A stretch of 64,000 nucleotides of DNA from Streptomyces cyaneochromogenes. Lineage in GTDB: Bacteria > Actinomycetota > Actinomycetes > Streptomycetales > Streptomycetaceae. Positions 44,873 to 53,739 of the stretch are shown one piece after another (within the stretch, counting starts at the first letter, position 1; the number at the start of each line of letters is the position of its first letter). Under the pieces are notes generated by a model. It did no database searches and was not told the DNA's origin. It was given only the letters and a program-made list of their open reading frames with translations. A program made the translations under genes and the position numbers. The stretch lies in assembly GCF_003963535.1 (NCBI RefSeq), contig NZ_CP034539.1, positions 2,976,001-3,040,000 of the forward strand, read 5' to 3'.

Positions 44873-46561
44873 TCACCTCCCGCCCGCAGTGACGGTGCCG
44901 TCCACGGAGATCGCGAACCTGGGCGTGATCACCTGGGTGAGGTATGCGTCGGACAGATCGCTGTAGAAGCCGATCTCCCGCATCCGCGTGGTGAACGCCT
45001 CGGCGTTCGCCCGCAGGGCGGCCTGCTCCTCGAACCCTGCTGTGGGAAACCCGTCGTCGGCCGGCAATTGGTCGATGTGGAGGCCGTAGCGGATGCGCAG
45101 GGTGTCCATGAACTCGTCCAGCCTCAATTGCTCGGTGTGATACGGGAAACGCGATCTCGTGCCGCGGGGGTTCGGCCGCAGCAGCGCGATCTGGACCAGA
45201 ACCTCCAGCAGCGCGCTGTCCATGACGAAGCGGCGCCGACCCCGGTGGGGCTGGGTGATGACCGCACCCTGACGGTTCTTGAGCAGCAGCGAGTCGATGG
45301 CCTCGACGATGTAGTCGTAATGGTATTTGCCCCGGTATGCCATGATCAACTCGATGTACTGCTCGAAGGCGCTGAGTCCCATCCCCGCGCCGAGCAACGG
45401 CCGGACGGCCTCGGGCTGTTCATCGATCGGGGTCTCGTCGAGCAGGTTGTCCATGCGGGATGCGAAGAACCGCTCGCGCCGGTCCCGGTATGCGTCCGAG
45501 CCGTACTGCAGCAGCTCGGCCACGGTGAAGAATCCGCGGGACGGCTTGGTGATCTCCTTGCTGTCGGCGAGATGGTCGGCGAATTCGCCCAGCTTGCGCA
45601 CCACATAGCCCGCACGCACGAATCCGGGGATGCGCCGTAGCCAGACCTCGGCGCTGTGCTCGGCAAGAGCGGCGGCGGGCGTGCCTGGCACGCCTGCCGC
45701 GTCGACCAGCAGCCCAACCCGGAACGGGCAGCTTGCCAAGCCGTCCCCCGCCGCACCCGACGGGCAGTTCTCCGGCCCGCACGAGGGTTCGGCCGAGGAG
45801 CGTGCCACGATGGCCGGCAGCAGCTTCATCGCCTTCAGCTGGCCGAGGGCCAGGTGGAACGCGAAGAGGATCTTCAGGTACTCGACCATGACGATCCGGG
45901 GCAGCAGGTCCTGCAGGGACAGCAGCCGCAGGACGTCGTCCGCGAGAAGGTCGGATTGGCCCACGCACAGCGGAGGGGCCGAGTACCAGCCCTTGACGCT
46001 CGTCGGGGAGTCCTGCTTGACCTGGCTGTTGAGGTGGAGCACAGCCTGGGTCTCGATGTCGACGCTGGTGCCGGGCAGCTGAGTGCCCAGGGCCGGATCG
46101 AGGCCGGTGAAGAAAAAGGCACGGATCCGCTCCAGGGACAGCGTGCCACGGCCGCCACGCGCATGCCGGAGCATCTCGTAGAGCTGGGCGTCGGCTCCAT
46201 AGGCGCGGGAGTGGTTGTAGTTGCGGAACTTGTACGTCAGCCCGTGCAGAGGGCGCAGTCCGGCCACGGCCTGATTGGGCTTGCCGCGGTTGACCATATC
46301 CAGGAGCTGGGTCTCGATCCAGCGCTGCGCGATGTCCGGGGATTCTCTGAACCCCTGGAACTTCTCCGCATGTTCCTCGGCGAGGAATTCCTCGACGAAC
46401 TCGTCCGCCAGTGCTTTGCCACGTGCGAGTTTGCTGGTCTGACCGTTGTGGTTGACCCGCATCAGGAACCCAGTGAGTACGCGGTCCATCTCGACGCGCT
46501 TGAAGTCCAGGTAGGACACACCCAGATGCCGGAACTCGCTGTCCCGCTTGCGCAGCACCAT
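44873..46561 (-). CDS. mad7: MADS defence protein MAD7 (DptG-like)
   Basis: 562 residues, mostly helical, cytoplasmic. A cluster of three Cys (CGPENCPSGAAGDGLASCPF, about residues 262-281) may bind metal. No catalytic motif is recognised. The ATG at 46561 shares one base with the kinase stop (TGATG); a GTG one codon upstream is possible but lies on the ribosome binding site. It is followed 5 bp later by MAD8. The position between the kinase-ATPase and the HerA ATPase is what identifies it as MAD7 and is analogous to DptG. It is probably a bridging subunit. Confidence 0.72.
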   Translation of the reverse strand: MVLRKRDSEFRHLGVSYLDFKRVEMDRVLTGFLMRVNHNGQTSKLARGKALADEFVEEFLAEEHAEKFQGFRESPDIAQRWIETQLLDMVNRGKPNQAVAGLRPLHGLTYKFRNYNHSRAYGADAQLYEMLRHARGGRGTLSLERIRAFFFTGLDPALGTQLPGTSVDIETQAVLHLNSQVKQDSPTSVKGWYSAPPLCVGQSDLLADDVLRLLSLQDLLPRIVMVEYLKILFAFHLALGQLKAMKLLPAIVARSSAEPSCGPENCPSGAAGDGLASCPFRVGLLVDAAGVPGTPAAALAEHSAEVWLRRIPGFVRAGYVVRKLGEFADHLADSKEITKPSRGFFTVAELLQYGSDAYRDRRERFFASRMDNLLDETPIDEQPEAVRPLLGAGMGLSAFEQYIELIMAYRGKYHYDYIVEAIDSLLLKNRQGAVITQPHRGRRRFVMDSALLEVLVQIALLRPNPRGTRSRFPYHTEQLRLDEFMDTLRIRYGLHIDQLPADDGFPTAGFEEQAALRANAEAFTTRMREIGFYSDLSDAYLTQVITPRFAISVDGTVTAGGR

Positions 46562-49500
46562 CACTTCCCCCTCTTCGCCGCGCCGTTCGTCTCACTCGCG
46601 GGCCCGAGCCGCAGCGTTCCCTCCGGCAGCCGGGTGATGCGGTGCGGCATGCTGCCCGGTGCGGTGAGCAGCACCTCCTGGTACGAGGTAGCCGACAGCG
46701 CGTTCTTGAACACCGCCAGGGCCAGGTTCTGTCCCTGGCGGTCCTCGACTCCTGGCTGATGGCCTGCGTGCAGCCGGTCGAGGAGTTCGTAGAGGTCGAG
46801 GCGGACCACAAGTTCCGCCCGGTGCTCCGCGGAACCGTCTGGGGTCCGTCCCCGGTACCGGACGATGAGCTCGCGGGAGCTGGTCTCGACGTAGTCGGAT
46901 GCCGCTGGCCTGCCCGTTTCGATGGTGAAACGGTCGGCGGGAAACAGCCGGTGGCTGCGGACGGTGCCGCCGGGCACGGACCTGACCTGGAGCGCCAGAG
47001 CGCGCTCGCCGTCATACAGAGCCCCGGGCAGGCCTTCACCCCGGTTGACGGCTTCGATGATCCGGTCGAGTTCCGCCTGCCCGGGCCCGTCTCCGGCGAG
47101 CAGGTCGAGGAACCTGCCGCCCGCCCGATAGGTGAGCAGGGACTTCCAGCGCTCGCCGTCCAGGCTCTCGAAGAAGAAGCGGCGCCGGGCGGCGGCGAGG
47201 TAGGCGCGATGCGCTGCGGCCTCCGTCTGGCCGGCCGTCGGAGTGCGGGGCAGGGCGGCGAACCGGTCGATGAGGAGTTCCGCATCGTGACTGCCGCGCT
47301 GGTCGACCGAGATCAGGCTGTGGCCGCCGTCCGGGCCCACATAGTCGAGCTTACGGTCGAGTTGTGGGTCGGGCACGTTCGCCACGTCCAGCTCACGCAA
47401 CTGGGCCAGCAGCCGGTCCTGTTCGTGTTCGCCGCCGGTGTGCAGGCCGGCCCAGCTGGTGAAGTAGAAGCTGTCCAGCCGCTCCTGGACACTGTCCGGG
47501 CGCTGGTAGAGCTCGTGGATCTGGGCACAGTCCCGGCCGGAGGTGAGCATGTATGCCAGGGCGGAGCGCAGGTCACGCAGCGTGATGTGAAGTCGTCCGC
47601 GCAGATGGGTCATCCGGTACAGGGCGGCGAGCCGTTCAGTGACCACCGACCCAGCGGTGGGGTGGGCGAAAGTTTGTGCGTTGTGCCGGGCGTAGCAGCG
47701 GGGTGCGAGCTCGCAGGAGACGCAGCCGCTCCAGTACTTGGGGTCCGTCATCGACTGGACCATGCGGTGCAGGATGGAGTCCCCGGTGCCTGCCGGGTCA
47801 GCGACGACGTCCCGCGTGTTGAGGTTGACGACGGCGATCCCATGCTCGGCGCCGCCACCCGCCAAACCTTTCCGCACGGTCTCCGCGAGCAGCGGGTAGC
47901 GCTCGGCGTGCGCGGTGACGAAGTCGGTCAGACGGCCCTCGTTGACGGCGATCAGCCGTGTCTGGTACTGCGGCCAGGCGTCGGCGTCCGCTCCCCGGAA
48001 AGGAGCGAGGAAGGCGTCGAGGACGGCGTCGTTGTCCTGGTCGCCTTCGTCCTGGCTGCCGTCGTGGTTGGTGAGGAAGGCGCGGCCCTGGAAGACGAAG
48101 TCGTCGCCGTTGACGCGCTTGACGCCCTGCTCGGCGCCGCGCTTGTGAGCCTCGACTGCCAGCTGTTCAAGAAAGGCGGTCTTCCCGTCACCGGCGTTTC
48201 CGGTGATGACGACCAACCGGTGCCGGCCGGCGAGGACGTCATCCCGCAGCGCGGTGTCCAGGGCGGTGGCCACGTACAGCGGGAACTGCGCCGGGTCGAG
48301 TCCCCGAGTGCCCGCGTTGGTACGGGAGTTCTGACTGTACAGGGTCTGGAGGTGGCCGACGAAGGCGTTGGTGCCGTCCCGACCGGCGTCCGTCGTGCAG
48401 ACCGGCTCGGGCTCCGGCTGGACCTCCTCGTCGCCGCCCCGGGTCCGGCGCACCTCTCCTATGGCCCGTACGGCCGCGAGGAATGCCTCCGCATCCGAGT
48501 ACCGGTCGGCGCGACGGGGCGCGATGGACCGCATCAGTACGTCGGCGAAGTGCCGACTCAGATCCCCCAGGCCACTGATCTTGCGCGGGTCCAGCGCCTC
48601 CTCGTCCTTGGGCGGCTGTGCGCGCCCTGGCCAGGGATACGTCCCGGTCAGCGCGATGTAGGCGGAGACGCCGAGGGCGTACAGGTCGAGGTCGGCGAGT
48701 TCTGCCTGCGTCGGGCGCCCCTTGAATCCCGTATCCGGTGCCTGGTAACGGGGCGAACCCAGCGTGGGCGTCAGGGTGGAGTCCGCCGAGACCGCCGCAT
48801 TGAAGTCCAGCAGCTTCGTGCCGTCCGCAGTCCACAGCAGGTTGCTGGGCTTGATGTCGCAGTGATAGACGCCGTTTTCGTGCAGATGGCCGAGGCCGGC
48901 CAGACAGTCTTCCAGGAGCCGTACGACGTCGGCGGCCCCCAGACGGCGCTCGCGCGTGGCCGACGCCTGGAGGTCCTGGCCTTCCGCGAACTCCAGGCGT
49001 AGATAGGGGAATTTCCCCTTCGGCAGCCAGTCGGCGTCAATGACACGCACCAGGTTCGGGTGCGCGGGCAGCTGGCGCAGGACCCGGTACTCGCCCTTCA
49101 GCCGGACCCCGACCGACTCCGGATCACTGGTAATGATCTTCAGGACCTCGTCGGTGTCGTCGAGGGTGTTGAACACCTGGTAGACCACACCGAACTTGCC
49201 CTGCCCGAGCTTCTTGCGGACGTGGAACTTCTCGGTGAGCCGGAAGCCGTCGGGCAGGTTGCGATAGCTGTAAGGGTTCGACCAGTCGAAGGGATCGTCG
49301 GACGATCCCCCCCCGGCCGCCGTCCCGCCGAAGCCGCCCGAACCTGACGAACCACTGCCCCGCAGCAGTCGCTCCAGCTCGGCGATCGCCTCCCTGGCGG
49401 TCGGCCGCAGGGCCGGATCGGCGGCGAGCATCCGCCGGATCAACTCCCGGATCTCCGGGGTGACCTCCGCCGCCTCCAGACTGTCAGCCAGTCGCATCCC

Positions 49501-50763
49501 GCCGGTCACCGAGGGCAGTTCGCCGGTGTACAGCTCGTGGCAGAGCACGCCCGCCGCGAAAATGTCGGAGGCGGCCGAGAACCGTCCGGGCTCCTCCACG
49601 CACTCGGGCGCGAGATACGCGGCCTCGGCATGCTCGTACGCGTCCATGGCTACGGTGCCGGCCCGCTTCTGCCCGGTGTGGGCATAGTCGAAGCCGGTGA
49701 GCATCGCAGTGCCGTTGCGGGCGACCAGGACCGCGTCCGGGGTGAGGTGTCGGTGCACGACCCGGTAGGCGTGGGCGAGGGCGAGCCCGGACAGCACACC
49801 GGACAGGATGCGGCGCCGGGCGTCGGCGCCGAGCTGCGCCGGCCCGTCGGTCATCCGCACCCGCAGCGCCTCGGCCTGCACATCCTTCAGTACGACGAAG
49901 TATCCGGTCTCGTCCTCCAGCGGGAGTACCTGCACGCAGGGCACGATGTGCGGGTTGGGCGGCAGTTTGTTCAGCGCCTGGAGAGGGTTGCCGATCCGCT
50001 CCCGCTCGCGCGTCTGCTCCGCCTCGGGGAGCAGCGGGTCGACGGTGTGCACCTGGATGAGGTACGTCCCCGAGTTCGGCTGGTCCGGCTGCACGGCCCG
50101 GTAGACGGACACCCGGTCCTCGGCGTCCGCCTCCGCCCCGGCCTCCGGCTGGGGGTCCGCTTCCACGAGCGTCTCGATCGCCTCGTAGACCCCGAACCGG
50201 CGCACCGAAGGCGCTCGCGATACGGCGTTCAGGGCCCGGGCGATGTCCTCGTGCAGGCCCGTGATGGGCATCTGGGGCGTGTTCGCCCCGAGCCGCGACG
50301 GCTGGTGACCGGACAGGAAAGAAACGAGGTCTCGCATCTGGACGGTGTTCTTCTCGTCCCTCCCGTCGTGGTCGACGAACAGTGCGTCGTCGTACGGAAG
50401 GATCACCAGTTCCTCGCACCACACCGATCCGATCAGCGGGGACAGATGCGACTGCCGCAGCAGGTTTCCCACCGTCTTGGCGTGCTCGCGGAACTTCTTG
50501 ACCGGACTCGGGAACGGCTGACGCCCCTGCGGGTACCACTTCTTGCCCCGCACCTCGATACGCCCGTGCGTGCCCTTGGTGTCGGCGATGTAGCAGGCCC
50601 GGTCGGTCAGGATCGCGAGGTCGACCTCGAAACACTGACGGCCGCGGTAGATCTCGAAGTTGGAGATCACCGTCCAGTCGTCCGGGGCGTTGTCACGGAG
50701 ATGGCGGAGAACCATCCGCTCGGCGTCGTTGACGGGGTCGCCGACCTTGATGATGCGCGCCAT
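46561..50763 (-). CDS. mad6: MADS defence protein kinase MAD6: NERD + pseudokinase + kinase + P-loop ATPase
   Basis: 1400 residues. (1) NERD nuclease-related domain, about 1-125 (FEVDLAILTDRACYIADTKG: D..D.K pattern). (2) Pseudokinase, about 220-468: the catalytic HRD is HRHLTPDAVLV (Asp lost), although GFDYAHTG remains. (3) Active-looking Ser/Thr kinase, about 510-790: LGQGKFGVVYQV, Lys in EVLKIIT, YHCDIKPSNLLW, LLDFNAAV. (4) C-terminal P-loop ATPase with VVITGNAGDGKTAFLEQL (about 850) and a Cys cluster CVSCELAPRCYARH (about 1015), reminiscent of DptF. The NERD-kinase part recalls PglW. It is divergent from the AIPR gene and heads the MAD6-7-8 operon. Confidence 0.8.
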   Translation of the reverse strand: MARIIKVGDPVNDAERMVLRHLRDNAPDDWTVISNFEIYRGRQCFEVDLAILTDRACYIADTKGTHGRIEVRGKKWYPQGRQPFPSPVKKFREHAKTVGNLLRQSHLSPLIGSVWCEELVILPYDDALFVDHDGRDEKNTVQMRDLVSFLSGHQPSRLGANTPQMPITGLHEDIARALNAVSRAPSVRRFGVYEAIETLVEADPQPEAGAEADAEDRVSVYRAVQPDQPNSGTYLIQVHTVDPLLPEAEQTRERERIGNPLQALNKLPPNPHIVPCVQVLPLEDETGYFVVLKDVQAEALRVRMTDGPAQLGADARRRILSGVLSGLALAHAYRVVHRHLTPDAVLVARNGTAMLTGFDYAHTGQKRAGTVAMDAYEHAEAAYLAPECVEEPGRFSAASDIFAAGVLCHELYTGELPSVTGGMRLADSLEAAEVTPEIRELIRRMLAADPALRPTAREAIAELERLLRGSGSSGSGGFGGTAAGGGSSDDPFDWSNPYSYRNLPDGFRLTEKFHVRKKLGQGKFGVVYQVFNTLDDTDEVLKIITSDPESVGVRLKGEYRVLRQLPAHPNLVRVIDADWLPKGKFPYLRLEFAEGQDLQASATRERRLGAADVVRLLEDCLAGLGHLHENGVYHCDIKPSNLLWTADGTKLLDFNAAVSADSTLTPTLGSPRYQAPDTGFKGRPTQAELADLDLYALGVSAYIALTGTYPWPGRAQPPKDEEALDPRKISGLGDLSRHFADVLMRSIAPRRADRYSDAEAFLAAVRAIGEVRRTRGGDEEVQPEPEPVCTTDAGRDGTNAFVGHLQTLYSQNSRTNAGTRGLDPAQFPLYVATALDTALRDDVLAGRHRLVVITGNAGDGKTAFLEQLAVEAHKRGAEQGVKRVNGDDFVFQGRAFLTNHDGSQDEGDQDNDAVLDAFLAPFRGADADAWPQYQTRLIAVNEGRLTDFVTAHAERYPLLAETVRKGLAGGGAEHGIAVVNLNTRDVVADPAGTGDSILHRMVQSMTDPKYWSGCVSCELAPRCYARHNAQTFAHPTAGSVVTERLAALYRMTHLRGRLHITLRDLRSALAYMLTSGRDCAQIHELYQRPDSVQERLDSFYFTSWAGLHTGGEHEQDRLLAQLRELDVANVPDPQLDRKLDYVGPDGGHSLISVDQRGSHDAELLIDRFAALPRTPTAGQTEAAAHRAYLAAARRRFFFESLDGERWKSLLTYRAGGRFLDLLAGDGPGQAELDRIIEAVNRGEGLPGALYDGERALALQVRSVPGGTVRSHRLFPADRFTIETGRPAASDYVETSSRELIVRYRGRTPDGSAEHRAELVVRLDLYELLDRLHAGHQPGVEDRQGQNLALAVFKNALSATSYQEVLLTAPGSMPHRITRLPEGTLRLGPASETNGAAKRGK

Positions 50764-50833
50764 GAGTGCCCGTGCCCCCGTTCGTTCCGGTCAAGTGCGG
50801 CAGGTGTGATGTGCGCCGCACTGCCATGTGCCA

Positions 50834-50856
50834 TGGTCACTTTAGTACCAGGTGAC
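50834..50856. promoter_or_regulatory. dyad in the divergent promoter region of the AIPR and kinase genes
   Basis: TGGTCACTTTAGTACCA (50834-50850) is a palindrome TGGT-ACT/AGT-ACCA with one bulged C and a TT centre. An overlapping GTCAC-N11-GTGAC (50836-50856) is an alternative pairing. It lies 71 bp from the kinase start and 57 bp from the AIPR start, in the only AT-richer stretch of this 149-bp region. It is probably an operator controlling both halves. Confidence 0.5.
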
Positions 50857-50912
50857 GACACATCCATCTTGGTTAGGGTGATTGTCGGTCAGGCCGGTGA
50901 CGGGGAGGTCAT

Positions 50913-53048
50913 GTGTCGTATTCGTTCCACATCCGCAATTTGCGCAAGCGGCTCATCGAGCGATTCGATTCTCTGATCGACATGTCGGACGAGCCGTCAG
51001 CATCGGAGAAGAAGAAGGAAGAGAAATTCCTCAGCCGCGGAGTCGCCGCCCTCGCGGTCAAACGTGAGACCGGATGCGCGGACCGGGACGCGGCTCTGTC
51101 GATCATCGACGGTCGCGACGACTGGGGTATCGACGCGATCGCGGTCGAGTTGGCGGCCCCGGGACAGGGTGGCCGGCCGCATATCACCCTGGTCCAGGCG
51201 AAGTGGAGCGACAACGCCACTGCCGGCTTCGGGCAGAGCGAGGTCGACCGGCTCTTCCGCGGCCTCGACTACCTGATGAACTTGGAGTTCACGCGGTTCA
51301 ACAAGCGCATCGAGCAGCATGTGGATGCCCTGGACAAGGCTCTGGACAGCGGTTCCCCCAAGGTCACCCTGCTGCTGGCGTTGGTGACCGATGGCGAAGT
51401 CCACCCGGACATCCGGACGTTGCTCAACTCCGAGGTCAAGAAGCGCAACTGGGCCGAGGAGATGATCGAATGGCGAGTTCTCGACCTCCGCGGTCTGTAC
51501 CAGGAGATCCTGGGTGAGCACGCCGACCGGAAGATCGAACTGGAGGCGTGGGTCGAGGGCGTCGGCCGGGTGGAACACCCCTTCGCCGCCTACTACGGCA
51601 CGCTCTCCGCCGCCGATGTCGCGGAGTGGTACGAGACCCACGACCGGCATCTGTTCGCCCGCAACATCCGGGACTCGCTGGACACGGACGTCAATGACAA
51701 GATCCGCGCCACGCTTCTCCAGGAACCCGAGAATTTCTGGTACTTCAGCAACGGCATCACCCTGCTGTGCGACCGCATCCGCAAAAAGGGAAAGGGCGCG
51801 TTCGCTCCGGGTGCAGGCGCTGGATTCGTACTCGAGGGAGCGAGCGTCGTCAACGGGGCGCAGACGGTCAGCGCCATGTACCGCGCGATGCAGCGGAATC
51901 CGGCCTCGGCCGGGCAGGGCCGTGTGCTCGTCCGGATCATCTCCCTGGAGAACTGCCCCGAGGGATTCGGCGACCAGGTCACCCTCAACACCAACACCCA
52001 GAATCCCATCGAGGAACGGGACTGGAAGTCCCGCGACCCCATCCAGACGGGGCTGAGGGACGACTTCGCGCTGTCCCTCGGCCGTACGTACGTGGTCAAG
52101 CGTGGCGAGTCGGAGCCCGCCCCCGATAGCGGCTGCACCATGACCGAGGCAGCGATCGCGCTGGCCGCGACCCACAGATCCCCGGATCTGACAGCGAAGG
52201 CCAAGCGGGACACCTCTCTTCTCTGGGACAAGTCCAACTATCAGGAGATCTTCGGCAAAGCGCTCAACACGGCTCCGAGCGCTCAGCGCGTGTGGCGCTG
52301 CGTGCAGCTGGTACGGGCGGTCAAGGCGGCGCTCGCCGAGCAGAGCGAGAACCTCTTCGGCCGGGCCGCCAGCACCGCCAGCAACGGTGACCTGCTGATC
52401 AGCCATGTCGTCTTCCGGAGCCTGGACACCGAGGGACTGGACGAAGAGGACAAGGACTGGGACGCCGAGCTGGCGAAGGTACCGGACCTCGTGGAGCGGG
52501 CTCTGGGCTGGCTGATGGCGACGGTCGATTCGGCCTACGGCCGCAACAGCCAGATCCTCACGACCATGCGTACCCCGGAACGTGTACGTGTGGTCTCCCG
52601 CCGCGTGGTGGACGCCATGGCCTCCGGAGCCTCCGCCCCGGACAACGCCGACTACCGGGTGGAGGAAAGGACCCAGGGCAAGCCGGCCCGTTCCACCAAC
52701 GCCGTGAGCCTTCTCGTGAAGGCCGAACGCATCGCGGTCGGTACGACGCTGGAGTTCCGTCCGGTGACCCGCCCCGACCGGCAGGGCCTGTCGGCCTGGC
52801 TCGCCGAACACCCCGACCGCGCCCGCGCGACCTGGGGCGCCAACGCCTCCAAGCCTCTGGTCTGGTCCTACGACGGCGCGGCGTACGCGCCCAGCACGCT
52901 GGTCCGCAAGATGCGCAAGGAAGCCATGGGCAACAACCAGCAGGTCCAGGGCACCCTGTACTGGCACATCCCGGGCGAGGGTTCTCTGGTCGATCTGGCG
53001 GCGGAGCTGAGGGCCGAGGACGAGCTGGACGCGGAGCAGCAGCCGTGA
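50913..53048 (+). CDS. AIPR-family abortive infection protein with nuclease-like N-terminus
   Basis: 711 residues. The N-terminal domain carries DDWGIDAIAVEL (about 69) followed by ITLVQAKWSD (about 92), the GxD...QxK pattern of Mrr/PD-(D/E)xK nucleases. The central AIPR domain (about 215-500) includes FARNIRDSLDTDVNDKI, ENFWYFSNGITLLCDR, LEGASVVNGAQTVSAM and NTNTQNPIEERDW. The AIPR family is associated with abortive phage infection. GTG 50913 follows GGAGG with 4-bp spacing. It faces away from MAD6 across a shared control region and sits in the middle of the MADS locus, so it is either a MADS accessory effector or a separate system. Confidence 0.85.
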   Translation: MSYSFHIRNLRKRLIERFDSLIDMSDEPSASEKKKEEKFLSRGVAALAVKRETGCADRDAALSIIDGRDDWGIDAIAVELAAPGQGGRPHITLVQAKWSDNATAGFGQSEVDRLFRGLDYLMNLEFTRFNKRIEQHVDALDKALDSGSPKVTLLLALVTDGEVHPDIRTLLNSEVKKRNWAEEMIEWRVLDLRGLYQEILGEHADRKIELEAWVEGVGRVEHPFAAYYGTLSAADVAEWYETHDRHLFARNIRDSLDTDVNDKIRATLLQEPENFWYFSNGITLLCDRIRKKGKGAFAPGAGAGFVLEGASVVNGAQTVSAMYRAMQRNPASAGQGRVLVRIISLENCPEGFGDQVTLNTNTQNPIEERDWKSRDPIQTGLRDDFALSLGRTYVVKRGESEPAPDSGCTMTEAAIALAATHRSPDLTAKAKRDTSLLWDKSNYQEIFGKALNTAPSAQRVWRCVQLVRAVKAALAEQSENLFGRAASTASNGDLLISHVVFRSLDTEGLDEEDKDWDAELAKVPDLVERALGWLMATVDSAYGRNSQILTTMRTPERVRVVSRRVVDAMASGASAPDNADYRVEERTQGKPARSTNAVSLLVKAERIAVGTTLEFRPVTRPDRQGLSAWLAEHPDRARATWGANASKPLVWSYDGAAYAPSTLVRKMRKEAMGNNQQVQGTLYWHIPGEGSLVDLAAELRAEDELDAEQQP

Positions 53049-53088
53049 GGCGCAACGCCGTCGGAGCGGGGTACACCGACGGCACTCC

Positions 53089-53358
53089 TCAGCCGGGCTC
53101 CACCGCGACCACCTGATCCGGCTCGGTGGTCCACTCCCGGCCGCCGCCGACGGGGCGGAGGAAGGCGAGCCGACGGGCCGGGCGGCCCTCCGGCTCCGGC
53201 AGCTCGCCGGCGGACCGGTAAAGGAGGACGTCCCGCAGGGTGCCCTCACGTCCGGTCGCCCGGTCCCGGACAAGGGCGCCGACGGGAATGCCGGGGAGGC
53301 CAGCGGGCGGGTCGCCGGCGGTCGCGTTCGTACGTTCCCTGCACGACGGTCGGTTCAC
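53089..53358 (-). CDS. small hypothetical protein, paralogue of its upstream neighbour
   Basis: 89 residues. After a polar N-terminus comes VGALVRDRATGREGTLRDVLLYR and then LRPVGGGREWTTEPDQVVAVEP. The GGGREWT-x-x-P-x-x-V motif is also in the adjacent gene product, so the two arose by duplication. GTG 53358 overlaps the upstream stop (GTGA), with GGGGAGG just before, implying coupled translation. The family is not recognised. A small beta-barrel-like fold (V-G-x-L-V-x-D) is likely. Streptomyces regulatory loci with XRE/DUF397 genes often carry such proteins. Confidence 0.6.
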   Translation of the reverse strand: MNRPSCRERTNATAGDPPAGLPGIPVGALVRDRATGREGTLRDVLLYRSAGELPEPEGRPARRLAFLRPVGGGREWTTEPDQVVAVEPG

Positions 53359-53600
53359 AGGACCTCCCCACGGCTACGGGCGTTGACCCGGGCGACCTGC
53401 GGGCTCAACGCCTCGCCCGCACGGGCGAGTTCGACGTCCTCGGGCCGGGCGGTCCATTCCCGGCCGCCGCCCTTGGGGCGCAGGTGGACCTGGCCGGGGC
53501 CGCGCTCCATCACGGTGCCGTAGCGGTCCCGGAGCGTGTCGTAGGCGAGGTCGCCGACAACAGGCATGGGCGGTAGGGGAGTTCTGTCCGGGCAGTTCAT
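53355..53600 (-). CDS. small hypothetical protein, first of a paralogous pair
   Basis: 81 residues, starting at ATG 53600 (GGAGG with 6-bp spacer). PVVGDLAYDTLRDRYGTVME is followed by HLRPKGGGREWTARPEDVELA, sharing GGGREWT with the product of 53089-53358. Function is unknown. It is transcribed divergently from the XRE regulator across a 139-bp gap holding a CACGAAC/GTTCGTG dyad, which probably links its expression to that regulator. Confidence 0.6.
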   Translation of the reverse strand: MNCPDRTPLPPMPVVGDLAYDTLRDRYGTVMERGPGQVHLRPKGGGREWTARPEDVELARAGEALSPQVARVNARSRGEVL

Positions 53601-53630
53601 CGACGGCCTCCGGGGTGGGGGATATGGGCT

Positions 53631-53657
53631 CACGAACAGCGGGAATCACCGTTCGTG
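53631..53657. promoter_or_regulatory. operator-like dyad CACGAAC-N13-GTTCGTG
   Basis: CACGAAC (53631-53637) and GTTCGTG (53651-53657) are a perfect 7-bp dyad. They lie 31 bp from the start of the small-protein pair and 83 bp before the XRE gene. This is a good candidate binding site for the XRE regulator encoded at 53740. Confidence 0.55.
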
Positions 53658-53739
53658 TCCTCATCGTCGCCGTCCGTCGCTACGCTCGACAGGGGTGATC
53701 CGTTCCCCACCCAGGCCTGGAACAAGGAAGGCTGCACGG

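Noticed and set aside
46561..50763. Reading the giant kinase as PglW of a BREX/Pgl system
   Set aside because: The NERD-kinase start is PglW-like, but no PglX/PglY/PglZ accompany it and the gene order fits MADS better.
52558..53134. Antisense frames within the end of the AIPR gene, considered as antitoxin candidates
   Set aside because: Pro/Arg-rich shadows without start signals.
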